The notes under the pieces are model-generated. The model had not been told where the DNA came from, did not search any database, and saw only the letters and a list, made by a program, of their open reading frames with translations. Below are positions 16,950 to 24,235 of a DNA stretch of 64,000 nucleotides, piece by piece (position 1 is the first letter of the stretch; each line of letters begins with the position of its first letter). The position numbers and the translations under genes are program-made. This stretch comes from Spartinivicinus marinus (lineage in GTDB: Bacteria; Pseudomonadota; Gammaproteobacteria; Pseudomonadales; Zooshikellaceae): assembly GCF_026309355.1 (NCBI RefSeq), contig NZ_JAPJZK010000001.1, positions 2,066,501-2,130,500 of the forward strand, given 5' to 3'.

Positions 16950-17048
16950 GGGAAAGGTGACTGAGTGGCTGAAGGTGGGCGGCTGCCGAAAGGTCCGCTC
17001 TCTGGTGTAACAGCCGGACGCAGGTTCGAATCCTGTCCTTTCTCACCA
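16950..17048 (+). tRNA. Class II tRNA-like gene with 8-bp acceptor stem and enlarged anticodon loop
   Basis: 99 nt with encoded CCA (17046-17048) and discriminator A17045. Acceptor GGGAAAGG (16950-16957) pairs with CCTTTCTC (17037-17044) over eight base pairs, one G-T. A Ser-like D arm begins ACTGAGTGGC. The anticodon stem GGCGG/CCGCT closes a 12-nt loop CTGCCGAAAGGT instead of 7 nt; in it GCC-GAAA-GGT could pair into a tetraloop hairpin. The long variable arm TCTGG/CCGGA has an 8-nt loop. The T arm GCAGG-TTCGAAT-CCTGT is canonical. The 8+5 acceptor/T stack recalls tRNA-Sec and the allo-tRNAs known from mobile elements, but no UCA anticodon or long D stem is present. Decoding ability is doubtful; it may mimic tRNA. 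Confidence 0.7.
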
Positions 17049-17116
17049 ATTTGATTTTATCCTCCTTTTTCTTGGTCCCAAATAATAAGCCTTATTTAAG
17101 GCATCTATAAGCCTCT

Positions 17117-17476
17117 CTAAGCAACACTACATAAGCCGTATAGGTATGGAGACAAGCCCGTATAGAGCACAGGAGACACCCACAAGGCGTAGCTCAAGGC
17201 CACTGCTTTATCCGCATAGAATGAGTCAAGAATGACGGGGTCAAAGCCTGGGTACATCGCTAGGCGCTTGCTGTAATCGACGAGCTTATCTAAGGGCTCA
17301 TCCTCGGCTAGCTCCCTGATTACCTCCTGGCCTTCCTCAGCGAACCAAGCGTCGGGGCTGTAGTCATCTTCATCAGTGGCAGAGGACATAACTGACCAGA
17401 GACACACACGGCCTTGCTTATCGAAGTCCAGGCACCAGCTTAAGTCATCTTTGGTTATTTTTAATTTGTTTTTCAT
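17117..17476 (-). CDS. Small KilA-N-like protein (paralogue of 16428-16805)
   Basis: 119 acidic residues. It ends with AVALSYALWVSPVLYTGLSPYL (about 91-112), the same core as its neighbour 300 bases away. CLWSVMSSATDEDDYSPDAWF aligns with GLWSLLNSLKTP...EIWL there. Both look like cut-down KilA-N folds. GGAAAATA lies before the ATG at 17476. The two genes flank the tRNA-like gene, which is on the opposite strand. Function unknown; regulation of the element by DNA binding is the natural guess. Confidence 0.5.
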   Translation of the reverse strand: MKNKLKITKDDLSWCLDFDKQGRVCLWSVMSSATDEDDYSPDAWFAEEGQEVIRELAEDEPLDKLVDYSKRLAMYPGFDPVILDSFYADKAVALSYALWVSPVLYTGLSPYLYGLCSVA

Positions 17477-17609
17477 GTATTATTTTCCTTCTTTTTTTGG
17501 GGTTGATTTACTGCTGATTTTTACTCAATTAATTTGCCCTTTTTCAGGGAAGAGTTAAGCGTGTAGGGCCTAAGCAAGACCTGTCGTCATTTGAGAACGA
17601 GTTTTAGCT

Positions 17610-17619
17610 TTGTGGTCCA
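17610..17619 (+). repeat. TTGTGGTCCA motif, copy 2
   Basis: Exact copy, followed by C, upstream of the 119-residue gene at the edge of the noncoding region. Confidence 0.6.
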
Positions 17620-17801
17620 CTATCTTTTTGCTCCTATAATAAATAGCCGTCAGAAGGCGTCTAATAGCTTTCTAGAGCGGCCTTAATTACCTTCTTAATG
17701 CACTTCCATAGGCAAGACTAAAAGCGACTTATATAGAGTCTGAGGTTGATTTATAAGAGCCTATAAATTTGTTCGAATTTCAGCCAAGAATAAGACGTGC
17801 G

Positions 17802-17856
17802 ATGTCTTCAATACGGCGCCCTTTTTCTAGCCCTTGTTAGCTCTGGGCTGTAGGCA
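17802..17856 (+). repeat. 55-nt hairpin repeat, copy 1
   Basis: Begins ATGTCTTCAATA and contains the hairpin AGCCC-ttgttagctct-GGGCT. It aligns over its length with 18153-18207, with most differences outside the stem. Confidence 0.6.
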
Positions 17857-18152
17857 CATTAGAAAGACAAGATTTACGTACACTTTTTAACCAAACGATA
17901 CCTTGCCGACGGGTCCTAAGGGACGGGGTAGCTCTAGGCCTTGTCATCCTTGAGCTGTAGCGATTTTAGTATATATCTTTCCGCATATAAAAAAGAAGTT
18001 TTTAATAACTTATGACTGTTGTGATAATGGCTAATTAGTAGCCAAAAAAGAGAGAAATTAATAGGTAAAATGACCACGAAAAATGATAGGTAAATTAGCC
18101 TTTATTCCCCTCTCAATTGCTATTTACTTTTGCCTGCCAAATTGGACAGCTC

Positions 18153-18207
18153 ATGTCTTCAATAACCCACCCTAATTCACAGCCCTTGGTATCTGTGGGC
18201 TATACGG
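18153..18207 (+). repeat. 55-nt hairpin repeat, copy 2
   Basis: Begins ATGTCTTCAATA and contains AGCCC-ttggtatctgt-GGGCT followed by TATACGG. Stem sequence is kept relative to copy 1 while flanking bases vary, which suggests a conserved RNA hairpin. Confidence 0.6.
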
Positions 18208-18470
18208 AAGCTGGCAAGTGCTGAGCCCGCGCCTACTTTTTGAGCAAGGTAAACACGCCTCTCTTATCAATAATGGTCCCTTTTTCGCAGACCAGATAAC
18301 GCAAGGGCTACAAGGCAACGGGGAAGCAGCGAGCCCGCGCTTGGGTGGCTTAAGGGACTAAAGGGTGCGCAGATTGTGAGTACCCTTTGCATTCACTTAC
18401 TTGCTACCTATTTATTTTAATGCAAGGGGGGAATTCCACCCTTGGAATTATTGACTGTTCTTTCGTCAAG

Positions 18471-18484
18471 GCCGGAATTCCGGC
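18471..18484. repeat. Perfect 14-bp palindrome
   Basis: GCCGGAATTCCGGC, with a related GGGGGAATTCCACCC about 45 bases upstream. Possible protein-binding dyad. Confidence 0.4.
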
Positions 18485-18539
18485 TTCAACTTAGGCTTTA
18501 ACCTAATAAATAATTACTGACATTGCAGCTCCCTAATAC

Positions 18540-18573
18540 GAGGGATGGGACGTTTCATCCCCCCCTTTTTTTA
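18540..18573 (+). terminator. Plus-strand intrinsic terminator in the noncoding region
   Basis: GGGATG pairs with CATCCC around GGACGTTT, followed by CCCC and seven Ts. Because no plus-strand gene precedes it, it implies a plus-strand transcript across the noncoding region. Confidence 0.6.
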
Positions 18574-18690
18574 TTGGGCTTAGGTTTTCTTCAATTTCTC
18601 ATCTTCGAGCCTTAGGGCAAATAACAGCCAAGAAAACTTATCTAAGTTCCGGGGTAAAAATGGCCAGGGATGGTAAGGCCTAGCGGGGAG

Positions 18691-18926
18691 AGGCTTTTAG
18701 ATTTCCGCAGGCAAGTGATAGGTGCCAAAGGGCTGCCCTTCGTACTCACAATATGAGTAGGCCTAGTTCTTCTAAGTTGGTCCGTTGGTTAACGCTAGGC
18801 AGGCTGGGGCCTGTAGCTTGGCTGGCTTTGAGATTCCGCAGGGGGTTTTAACTTGTCTAAGGGGGCGGTTGGATGAGCTTAGAGAGAATGGGGGCTGTAG
18901 CGTGGTCTGCTTTTGAATTTCCGCAG
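18691..18926 (+). repeat. Three diverged repeats ending TTCCGCAG
   Basis: Copies end at 18710, 18841 and 18926 with AGGCTTTTAGATTTCCGCAG, GGCTTTGAGATTCCGCAG and TGCTTTTGAATTTCCGCAG. The last two are longer, about 36 bp, sharing GGGGCTGTAGCKTGG upstream. The gap 18574-19079 has no coding frame. Confidence 0.5.
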
Positions 18927-19055
18927 TGGCTTAAGGAGCGCTCCGGGAATCTTCGGAACGCTTAAAAAATAGACATAAGTTAGTAGGTGTTCTGGCTGTG
19001 CTTGTTGTTATTGCTTGCACCTAACGTTTCGTTATACGCAGGCCTAGTTTTTCTG

Positions 19056-19065
19056 TTGTGGTCCA
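19056..19065 (+). repeat. TTGTGGTCCA motif, copy 3
   Basis: Exact copy ending 14 bases from the stop of the RDD gene. Confidence 0.6.
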
Positions 19066-19079
19066 CTTACACCTAGAAA

Positions 19080-19604
19080 TTAACGTACACGGACAACTTT
19101 CGTATCTGCAACTAAGTCATGCAAGCAGCGTTTTTCTTTGCCAAAAATAGCTACAATATTAAAAAAGTTTGCAGTTTCACCTGCCAAGGGAATAAAGCTC
19201 AATGCCCAAAAAATCCCATATCGAAATAAAATAATATTCATTACAGGGATTGTCTTATTTGTAGTATATGAGACTATGGCTATACCTAACAATTTCTTAC
19301 CGAAAGTTTGGCCACTTCTTGCTAACATCTTTCCATTAATGATAAAAAAGAGGGGAATAAATATTAAAACAAGTATAAGCTCAGATTTAGCTGGATTCTC
19401 TTCTTGGAGCTGCTCAAAAGCATGGTTAAGTACAAAGAAATCGAGGAATACAAGCAATACTATTTCAATCAAACCACATATAAACAAATCTAAAAAATAA
19501 GCTACAAGTCTGCGCCATCTTGAAGCTAGTTCGTAAACTTTGACCTCTTCTGGCTTGTCTAACTTAGCTTCTGGTGCCTGATAAATCTCTTTACTACTCT
19601 GCAT
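19080..19604 (-). CDS. RDD family membrane protein
   Basis: 174 residues. A 30-residue polar N-terminus leads into the RDD hallmark ASRWRRLVAYFLDLFI (about 27-42) with the Arg and Asp of the first helix. Three or four membrane helices follow, with RSGQTFGKKLLGIAIV after the second and RCLHDLVADTKVV at the end, both family-typical. Some RDD proteins act as cation/proton antiporters, but the family is mostly uncharacterised. It is cargo of the integrated element. The exported-protein gene upstream is on the same strand, 128 bases away, so co-transcription is possible. Confidence 0.75.
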   Translation of the reverse strand: MQSSKEIYQAPEAKLDKPEEVKVYELASRWRRLVAYFLDLFICGLIEIVLLVFLDFFVLNHAFEQLQEENPAKSELILVLIFIPLFFIINGKMLARSGQTFGKKLLGIAIVSYTTNKTIPVMNIILFRYGIFWALSFIPLAGETANFFNIVAIFGKEKRCLHDLVADTKVVRVR

Positions 19605-19732
19605 TACAAACTTACTTCTCTGACCACTACATAAAAGAGTGCCATTGTAACAGGTTTACATAAACAAGGCAGCTCAAAGCAAAGATGATAGGTGGGTCAC
19701 TGCTGCTAAATTCTATCTTACGGCTAACTTAT

Positions 19733-20137
19733 TTAACCCTGCTCGCAAAAAGCATAGACAACCGGTATTCTTTTATCAGCATTCCTTTCTTCGAATATAT
19801 CAAGAGCATCACTGCGGTATATATTTTTGCTCTCATCTACTACGCAACGACGAAACCAGCCAAACCTTGCAGGCGCTTTTTGTTTCAGTTGCTTTTTAAG
19901 TAAATTTATTGCTGAAGCATATTTATCCTGCGAATACCAAGAGTCAAAGAGATAGCCCCATTTGTCGTATGACAGATAAACTGTATAAGTTTCACCTGAC
20001 TCAATACTTCTGTATTTTAATGTATATTCTGCATCTTCTGTTTCAGTCATGGACAGCAATTCAACTTCAATACTGCCCCCTCCGGCGAATACTTGAGTTG
20101 AGAGTAACAATAAGAATGTGGCCAGAATATTTTTCAT
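19733..20137 (-). CDS. Small exported protein of unknown function
   Basis: 134 residues with a clear signal peptide (MKNILATFLLLLSTQVFA, cleavage near 18). The mature part is about 115 residues, with two Cys (about 98 and 131) that could form a disulfide. The segment EYTLKYRSIESGETYTVYLSYD (about 37-58) suggests a beta-sheet domain. No known family is recognised. It sits upstream of the RDD gene on the same strand inside the element, so a cell-envelope role is plausible, though unproven. Confidence 0.6.
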   Translation of the reverse strand: MKNILATFLLLLSTQVFAGGGSIEVELLSMTETEDAEYTLKYRSIESGETYTVYLSYDKWGYLFDSWYSQDKYASAINLLKKQLKQKAPARFGWFRRCVVDESKNIYRSDALDIFEERNADKRIPVVYAFCEQG

Positions 20138-20291
20138 ACCTTACAGCACCTTAGTTTGCAGCATGCATTCACTTATAAATCTCGATAAACTTTAGTCATC
20201 ATATCACCAAACGTAGTTAGCTAAATCAAGGCTGTTAGCACTTTTTCAATGTCAGCAGGCAACCTAATTGCACGTATGTCACCCACTATTT

Positions 20292-21260
20292 CTAAGTGCG
20301 CGTACTTTGGTAAACCATTTCATTCTGCTTGTTAAGCTCTTGTGCGGCGTATCTAAGAGCAACGTTGTGGTCAGCTTCCAGGTACTCTTCAGCAAAGGCT
20401 GCTTTAGGCTCAAGCGCTGTTACCTTCTGCTCAGCTACAAGGCGACCGTCGTACTCATTAGCCCAAGCTCTAGCGGCTTCTGAGGGATTGGTGAAGTCTG
20501 GTAGTTGATGTGTCTGCGTTTCTCGGTGTAATGAGTAAGAGCCTGTTTTTCTAATGGTAGGTAGGACCTCACTAGTTATCCATTTCTTAAACATTTTGGC
20601 TTCAGGTCTACGGCTGCGTAGTATGGCTGAATAAAGGCCTGACTCGTTGATAGCCTGTAATTCTTGGGGGCCACCAAGGGTATGCTTAATTGACATACCC
20701 TTTTCATCTTCGTCTAAATAGCGGGTCATAGCACTAGGTAGAGAATAACCTAAAGCATCAGCGACATCCTTAGCGATAAACCAAGGCTCACCACCTTTAT
20801 TAACAACGCGCACTTTCCCGAAAAGGGCATGATTAAACGTGCTTAACTCTGTGCTAGGTGTTTTAGGCGGCTCTGGTTGCACCACTGGCTGTACAACAAC
20901 TGGTTTATTTACCTTCTCAAATGCCTTTTTAATTTTAATTCCAAAAGATGTTGATACCCATGAAGCATAATCAAGGACAAGCTCTAGGCAAGCATAAGTG
21001 CCTGCTCCTGTCTTATTAGCTCCTCTTTGACCTGAGATAACTTTATCACGGGGAGTCTTTGTCTCACGCTCAATTACATTAATTAGGACCTGAGTTAACC
21101 TACGGTCTATCCACTGGCTATGTTTTCTAGGTTTATTACGTCCGTAGACTTTATGGATATCATTAAGGCAGTAGAGACCATTCTCGTTTTGTTTTATTTC
21201 AACTTGGTCAATGATGATAGGTGCTGTGGTTGTTAGAGATGAAGAATTAATATTATTCAT
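20292..21260 (-). CDS. KilA-N plus BRO-N antirepressor-like protein, truncated C-terminus
   Basis: 322 residues. KilA-N domain at about 15-118, including NENGLYCLNDIHKVYG and TYACLELVLDYASWVS; a Pro/Val linker; then a BRO-N domain at about 142-245 (FGKVRVVNKGGEPWFIAKDVADALGY and the W..SEVLPTIRKTGSY end). A KilAC-type C-terminal domain begins at about 280 (PKAAFAEEYL...ALRYAAQELN) but stops about 55 residues short of the version at 21516-22292. Such proteins act as phage antirepressors or DNA-binding regulators. The upstream region carries a sequence resembling that at 15886-15913, a possible operator. The early stop may be a real truncation, since a coding-like tail continues in another frame. 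Confidence 0.8.
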   Translation of the reverse strand: MNNINSSSLTTTAPIIIDQVEIKQNENGLYCLNDIHKVYGRNKPRKHSQWIDRRLTQVLINVIERETKTPRDKVISGQRGANKTGAGTYACLELVLDYASWVSTSFGIKIKKAFEKVNKPVVVQPVVQPEPPKTPSTELSTFNHALFGKVRVVNKGGEPWFIAKDVADALGYSLPSAMTRYLDEDEKGMSIKHTLGGPQELQAINESGLYSAILRSRRPEAKMFKKWITSEVLPTIRKTGSYSLHRETQTHQLPDFTNPSEAARAWANEYDGRLVAEQKVTALEPKAAFAEEYLEADHNVALRYAAQELNKQNEMVYQSTRT

Positions 21261-21297
21261 TTTAATTGAGGTCCTTTTAGTTAAGGAGATTATTAGA

Positions 21298-21322
21298 GTT
21301 ATCTTTAGGTATCTTAAAGTTA
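21298..21322 (-). promoter_or_regulatory. Operator-like sequence upstream of the KilA-N/BRO gene
   Basis: On the minus strand it reads AACTTTAAGATACCTAAAGA then TAAC. ATACCTAAAGATA is identical to part of 15886-15913, and an ATCTTTAAGTTA-like arm lies beside it in both places. It begins 38 bases before the start codon, suitable for a shared regulator. Confidence 0.4.
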
Positions 21323-21515
21323 ATCTGATTGATTAATTTTTGGTCAGTTTTGTTTTGCGATGTGTTATCAATAATGGGGGGTTACTCTAGGCTACGGCTG
21401 ATAAGGGCTGTATTTCCATTAGCTAGAAAAGATTTACATTCTTTGGAAAATAAAAAAGCCCCAGGGATTAGCTGAGGCTCTATTAATAAGTGGACCAAGA
21501 AAAGAAATAATTATT

Positions 21516-22292
21516 TTATAGCTGGCCTTTCATGTGCTCATAATTCTTGGTGAGCCAGGATAAGCCCTTATTAGTGACTCTGGTTCCCTGATAAGCTCTC
21601 CCTGCTTCCTCATCCACGCCAAGCTTTAAACAGAAGTAACCCCTAGCCAAATAATACTGATAAGGCACATTCCTTTGTCCGCGCTTGTTATACAGCACCT
21701 TATCTTGCCTCAACAACTGATTAAATTTGTTTGGTCTAATGCCTAACTGATTAGCTACGTCTCTCAGTGCATAGGTGCCTTTTGCCATCACATATTTATC
21801 TACAAAGAGTGCTTTAGGCTCCATAGAAATAACGGTCTGCTGTAGCTCCTTAACTTCCTTCTCCTGCCGTTTAATTGTGTCCTGGGCTAGGTGATAGGCT
21901 CTTGCTTCTAGTTGTTCTGGGGTGTCTTCAGGGTGGGCTAGGAGGTAGCCTCCGGTTTTCCTAATGCTTGGTAGGACCTCCCTTGTTACCCACTTTTTGA
22001 AGGCTTTGGCTTCTTCCTTCCTGCTCCTGAAAATAGCTGAGTAAAGGCCTGACTCGTTGATAATTATTAAGTCACGGGGGCTTCCATTCATGTGTCTAGT
22101 TGACACACGAGTTTCGTCATCATCTAAATGGCGGGTCATTGCGCTTGCTACGGAGTAATCTAGAATTTCTGCGACATCTTTAGCAATAAACCAAGGCTCA
22201 CCCTCCTTAATTACTGTTCTTAATTCGCCAAAGGCATTGTGACTAAAAGTATTTATTTCTTCGTTAATGATAGGTGTATTTATTACAGACAT
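21516..22292 (-). CDS. Phage antirepressor-like protein (BRO-N plus KilAC/ANT)
   Basis: 258 residues. BRO-N domain at about 12-118 (FGELRTVIKEGEPWFIAKDVAEILDY... WVTREVLPSIRKTGGY), nearly parallel to the upstream KilA-N/BRO protein. A coiled-coil linker follows (about 125-155, QEKEVKELQQTV), then a complete KilAC/ANT domain (about 158-256: PKALFVDKYV, ALRDVANQLGIRPNKFNQLLR, VTNKGLSWL). KilAC is a winged-helix-type domain in phage antirepressors. It is followed by the near-copy TGGACCAAGA at 21491. A shared ancestor with 20292-21260 is clear from the BRO-N alignment. Confidence 0.85.
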   Translation of the reverse strand: MSVINTPIINEEINTFSHNAFGELRTVIKEGEPWFIAKDVAEILDYSVASAMTRHLDDDETRVSTRHMNGSPRDLIIINESGLYSAIFRSRKEEAKAFKKWVTREVLPSIRKTGGYLLAHPEDTPEQLEARAYHLAQDTIKRQEKEVKELQQTVISMEPKALFVDKYVMAKGTYALRDVANQLGIRPNKFNQLLRQDKVLYNKRGQRNVPYQYYLARGYFCLKLGVDEEAGRAYQGTRVTNKGLSWLTKNYEHMKGQL

Positions 22293-22386
22293 GCTTATTC
22301 CTTTACAGCAGAGGTAAATAATTAAAATAAAAAATATGAATGCATAAGCAGTGGACCCAACAAAAGAGAGTTAAATAGGCCTTCTG

Positions 22387-22396
22387 TTGTGGTCCA
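22387..22396 (+). repeat. TTGTGGTCCA motif, copy 4
   Basis: Exact copy in the gap between the 64-residue gene and the BRO/KilAC gene; the near copy TGGACCCAAC lies 35 bases to the left. Confidence 0.6.
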
Positions 22397-22475
22397 TGCG
22401 AAGCTTATTTTATTTTGCTGTTGTAGCTTAAAGACGAATTAAAAGCTGTCCCTAAGCTATTTCAGGGCCTTGCTC

Positions 22476-22670
22476 TCAGTAAATAAAGCGGCCTGTTGAG
22501 TCCAATACATCAGGCTTTAACTGCTGAAGAAAAGAGCGGCCTAAGACATCATCAGAGGGCTTACAGATATACCAAGCTAGACGGCCTAGTTTAATGTAGT
22601 AGGTAGTTAATGAGTCTACTTCGAAGGAAAAAGAAAAGAGTTTAAACGCAAAGATAGCGTGAGGGTTCAT
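22476..22670 (-). CDS. Small hypothetical protein
   Basis: 64 residues, aromatic-rich, no known domain. It starts at ATG 22670 with AAGGA about ten bases upstream. The segment YYIKLGRLAWYICKPSDDVLGR could be part of a small DNA-associated or phage-type protein, but this is not diagnostic. It lies in the same direction as the surrounding regulatory genes of the element. Confidence 0.4.
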   Translation of the reverse strand: MNPHAIFAFKLFSFSFEVDSLTTYYIKLGRLAWYICKPSDDVLGRSFLQQLKPDVLDSTGRFIY

Positions 22671-22780
22671 TTTGTAATTATCCTTACATGGTAGAAAGTA
22701 AAATACTTTCCTGTCCTAAGTTATTAGTGTCTTAATCCAAGACAAAAATAATCATACACCTAAATTTTTATTTATCAATA

Positions 22781-23266
22781 TTAAATTTCAACTTTTTTAT
22801 ATAAAGGGTGTTTGTTGAGTTTAATCAATAACAACTCAAATGCAGCCAAAGGGATTGGTCGGTGGTCTTCAGCATATTCTGGAGCTAACCACCTACTAAA
22901 TTTATTGCGTGATAAATGTAAAAGCTCAGCAGCTTCAGCTCTTGTTAGACCTGCTTCTTTTACTATTTCTCTGAGAGTTTCAGGCGAGTGTGCAATTGTT
23001 TCTATGTCTTCAATGTTCATTGTATCCTTACAGTTTTTGTCTGTCCTATAAAATGGGTGCTTACCTATTTTTATTAATAGCAGCTCAAAAGCTCCATCAG
23101 GAATACGTCTTGCGCCTGAGCTTCCAATTGGTGACAACCATTTATTTAGCCTGCTAGAAGACACATGCAGCATCTCAGCTACTTCAGCTCTTGTTAATCC
23201 TGCATCTTGAATTATTTCTCTTACCTTTTCAGGCAATGGCAATACTAATTTAAATACATCTTCCAC
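22781..23266 (-). CDS. Regulator made of two tandem HTH domains
   Basis: 161 residues formed by an internal duplication. Repeat 1 (about 14-73) is REIIQDAGLTRAEVAEMLHV...LLIKIGKHPFY, and repeat 2 (about 98-157) is REIVKEAGLTRAEAAELLHL...LLIKLNKHPLY. Each holds a Cro/XRE-like helix-turn-helix (AEVAEMLHVSSSRLNKWL). The repeats are about 55% alike, so the duplication is not recent. A monomer with two DNA-reading heads could replace a dimer. It lies between the resolvase and the small protein, all on the minus strand, and may control the element's early genes. Confidence 0.75.
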   Translation of the reverse strand: MEDVFKLVLPLPEKVREIIQDAGLTRAEVAEMLHVSSSRLNKWLSPIGSSGARRIPDGAFELLLIKIGKHPFYRTDKNCKDTMNIEDIETIAHSPETLREIVKEAGLTRAEAAELLHLSRNKFSRWLAPEYAEDHRPIPLAAFELLLIKLNKHPLYKKVEI

Positions 23267-23340
23267 GTTATTGACTCCTCACAGTAGCTATATTTTCAAA
23301 GCGCCACATTATGAAGTCAATGATAGGTAATGAGTAGGGA

Positions 23341-23350
23341 TGGACCACAA
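23341..23350 (-). repeat. TTGTGGTCCA motif, copy 5 (inverted)
   Basis: TGGACCACAA on the plus strand, ending 14 bases from the resolvase stop, the same distance as copy 3 from the RDD stop. Confidence 0.6.
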
Positions 23351-23364
23351 ATTAGGTATATGCC

Positions 23365-23940
23365 CTAAGCTGTCTCGGCTAGCTCCTCAAGTATGTCATA
23401 CACCTTCTGCCTGCTAATCTTGTACTGCTTAGCTACTTTAGCTTTAGGTATCCCCTGCTCAACTGCCTGCTTAACCTGCTGCTTTAACTCCTGGCTTACT
23501 GTGGGCTTCCTACCCATCTTAACACCACGCTCAATGGCTGCCTTGCGCCCTTCTTGGGTCCGTTCTAGTATCCTGTCTCTCTCAGCCTGAGCCACAGCAG
23601 CCAGGATTGTGACGACCATTTTACCCATGCTTCCCTCAGTGCTAATACCATCATGAAGAAACTTAACGGCAATCCCTCGGCTATCTAGCTCTTCAATAAT
23701 TCGTATCATGTCGTATGTGTTGCGGCCTAGCCTGTCCAGTTTGGTAACAAGTATCGTGTCACCTTCCCTAGCTTTGAGTAGGAGTAACTTCAAGCCTTCC
23801 CTGTCATCATTCTTACCTGAAGCCTTATCGGTGAAGAGGTAATCAGTGTGGCCCTTAACACCAGCAGAAATTAGAGCATCAATTTGTAACTGTAAGTCTT
23901 GTTGTTGAGTCGATACACGAGCATAACCAAGTAAAGCCAT
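23365..23940 (-). CDS. Serine recombinase of the resolvase/invertase family
   Basis: 191 residues, a full-length Tn3-resolvase/Hin-type enzyme. The N-terminal catalytic domain starts GYARVSTQQQD with R8 and nucleophile S10, and contains LDRLGRNTYDM; the long E helix (VVTILAAVAQAERDRILERTQEG) follows, then a C-terminal HTH (about 145-185, KAKVAKQYKISRQKVYDIL). It would cut and rejoin DNA at paired sites. The upstream gap contains the repeated half-sites expected of a res region. In this element it may resolve dimers or replicative intermediates, since integration is served by the tyrosine integrase. Confidence 0.88.
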   Translation of the reverse strand: MALLGYARVSTQQQDLQLQIDALISAGVKGHTDYLFTDKASGKNDDREGLKLLLLKAREGDTILVTKLDRLGRNTYDMIRIIEELDSRGIAVKFLHDGISTEGSMGKMVVTILAAVAQAERDRILERTQEGRKAAIERGVKMGRKPTVSQELKQQVKQAVEQGIPKAKVAKQYKISRQKVYDILEELAETA

Positions 23941-23964
23941 AGTTCACTGTCCTTGTGTCTTTTG

Positions 23965-24079
23965 TGTCAATTAAATTGATTAACTTACAAATGTGTAAGC
24001 TTAGGTGTGATTTATTGATTTAATGTACACGATAATTGACGAATTAATGGGTGTCAACCGACTTACAAATTAATTGACA
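23965..24079. promoter_or_regulatory. Candidate res site upstream of the resolvase
   Basis: Contains TGTCAATTAAATTGAT with an adjoining TTACAAAT arm (23965-23999), the inverted pair TTGAC...GTGTCAA (24036-24057) and CTTACAAATTAATTGACA (24062-24079). The first and third blocks are inverse versions of each other (TGTCAATTA...TTACAAAT). Three sub-sites in front of a resolvase gene is the classical res plan. Confidence 0.5.
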
Positions 24080-24235
24080 GGTTAACGCCTAATAAATGTC
24101 ATTGAGATGTGACTAAAGGAAAGGTTAGTAACGACTAAACTTAGATTGATGGACACCCCTACGGGGGGATTTTGGTTTAGCTTATATTCAAAAAGAGCTG
24201 ACAGATTTTTTATGTAATTATAAAGGGTCTATAAA

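Larger units (their letters stand above)
17480..18573 (+). ncRNA. Long noncoding structured region, candidate large RNA
   Basis: No coding frame on either strand for about 1.1 kb, yet the sequence is richer in GC and in hairpins than neighbouring gaps. It holds a conserved 55-nt hairpin repeat (17802-17856 and 18153-18207), two GAGCCCGCGC segments (about 18223 and 18330), the palindrome GCCGGAATTCCGGC (18471-18484) and, at its end, a plus-strand terminator (18540-18573). Large structured phage RNAs such as GOLLD and ROOL are also found near tRNA genes, but I see no proof of membership. An origin or packaging region is the main alternative. Confidence 0.35.

Noticed and set aside
16950..17048. 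Normal tRNA-Ser or tRNA-Sec
   Set aside because: No 7-nt anticodon loop, no UCA anticodon, and the D stem is short; kept as tRNA-like.
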